A stretch of 64,000 bases of DNA, from NCBI GenBank assembly GCA_964291335.2, contig OZ219748.1:1-64000 (forward strand), in the 5' to 3' direction. The position numbers and the translations under genes are program-made. The stretch is from G964291335 sp964291335 (GTDB taxonomy: Bacteria > Chloroflexota > Dehalococcoidia > Lucifugimonadales > UBA3495). Each line of letters starts with the position of its first letter. The first letter of the stretch is position 1. Of the stretch, positions 63,495 through 64,000 are shown one piece after another. Under the pieces are notes generated by a model. That model saw only the letters and a program-made list of their open reading frames with translations, ran no database searches and was not told where the DNA came from.

Positions 63495-64000
63495 TCAACA
63501 CCGTCGTCTCAGCAACTGCGACAAATCCGCAAAGAACGGATGATTGTGCGACACCGCCGAAGGCATCTTTTCAATAATATGCAGTCCGTCCGTCTCGGAC
63601 GTCTGCTGCGGCCAGTCCAGATTGACCGAGACGATCCCACCTGTACCTAGAGAAATAGCTCCCAATACCAGCAGATTTCCAATGTCCCGGACTTGTGCCC
63701 TGTAGTCGATTTTCAGATGCGAGTAGGCGCCTTCAGTGCGCCGGATCAACTCTAAAAGTTCAGTATCGCCGGCATCAAGCAGAAATTCCAGTATCGCCAG
63801 CTGTCGTTCGCCCAAAGCCCTGCGGCGGGGCGTAAGCAGCTTGCCAAACAATGAAACGGCAAACTGCCGGAACAGAATTCGCTTGTTGCTGTCAAGGATC
63901 TCACCGGCAACGACCCTACAACGCTCTGCCACCGCCGGCAACGCGAACAAGAGAAAAGGAGTCAGGTCATGCCACCGGCTACGGGATTCATACAGCGCAG
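63495..64000 (-). CDS. Partial protein, N terminus outside the window
   Basis: The open frame runs off the right edge: ALYESRSRWHDLTPFLLFALPAVAER, then ILFRQFAVSLFGKLLTPRRR, a winged-helix-like segment (ERQLAILEFLLDAGDTELLELI) and VRDIGNLLVLGAISLGTGGIVSVNL, ending near LSQLLRRRC. The end resembles a transcription-factor-type or Fic-family C-terminal helical domain, but I cannot assign it. It is more GC-rich than island 2. Confidence 0.55.
   Translation of the reverse strand, partial: ALYESRSRWHDLTPFLLFALPAVAERCRVVAGEILDSNKRILFRQFAVSLFGKLLTPRRRALGERQLAILEFLLDAGDTELLELIRRTEGAYSHLKIDYRAQVRDIGNLLVLGAISLGTGGIVSVNLDWPQQTSETDGLHIIEKMPSAVSHNHPFFADLSQLLRRRC

Noticed and set aside
1..64000. TAG reassigned to an amino acid throughout the element
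   Set aside because: At least nine genes end in TAG with the next start or ribosome site at normal spacing, so TAG clearly works as a stop; only local readthrough or decay remains possible.

Overview
The window reads as a stretch of a mobile, plasmid- or ICE-like accessory element. The host is probably a member of the Chloroflexota: several predicted lipoproteins and secreted proteins carry Thr/Pro-rich TPTPTPTPW-type linkers behind the signal sequence, which is common in that phylum. This taxonomic call is inference. I found no rRNA, tRNA, relaxase, coupling protein or CRISPR array.

Layout. (1) 1-9.7 kb, mostly + strand: replication and maintenance genes. A ParA ATPase (frameshifted) is divergent from SSB, then come a lipoprotein, an HTH/zinc-ribbon protein, a UvrD-type helicase, a membrane-tethered thermonuclease, an SF2 helicase and four small, mostly membrane-anchored proteins. 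(2) 9.7-16.1 kb, - strand: a type IV secretion-like block with a small VirB3/PrgI-like protein, a VirB4 ATPase (several frameshifts plus one in-frame TAG), two anchored proteins with TPT linkers and a secreted Cys-rich protein. (3) 17.2-25.4 kb, + strand: island 1, a seven-gene cluster. It encodes a PAPS-reductase-fold (DndC-like) protein, a cysteine desulfurase (DndA/SspA-like), a GHKL ATPase, two uncharacterised proteins, a GIY-YIG nuclease and a DGQHR (DndB-like) protein. (4) 26.2-29.2 kb: a promoter, structured RNA and terminator, then a group 1/2 sigma-70 factor, HicB-like and other small genes. (5) 29.4-36.8 kb: a VirB6/TrbL-like membrane protein with a 1300-residue ectodomain, split by an in-frame TAG and a frameshift, and a divergent lipoprotein. 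(6) 36.9-42.0 kb: a DruA-like (DUF4338) protein convergent with a HerA-NurA-like pair. (7) 42-56.9 kb: a turnover zone of small paralogous genes, toxin-antitoxin-like modules (PIN, HicB, HEPN/MNT), a AAA ATPase with one in-frame TAG, two near-identical 250-bp AT-rich repeats and decayed copies. (8) 57.1-63.2 kb, + strand: island 2, with a GHKL ATPase, a 287-residue protein, a PAPS-reductase-fold protein and an SspE/GmrSD-like DUF262-HNH protein.

The most interesting content is the pair of islands. Both join a PAPS-reductase-fold (DNA-sulfur-modification type) protein to a GHKL ATPase and a roughly 290-residue partner. Domains that are separate genes in island 1 appear fused in island 2. Neither island has a visible DndD or DndE. 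I infer a DNA phosphorothioation-like modification and defence system in which the GHKL ATPase takes the place of the SMC-like DndD.

Two further themes recur. Long G/C homopolymers (9 to 18 bases) sit in or beside coding regions, and several reading frames break exactly at G/C runs, which suggests either phase variation or homopolymer sequencing error. Frame-preserving interruptions in otherwise intact ORFs are all TAG.
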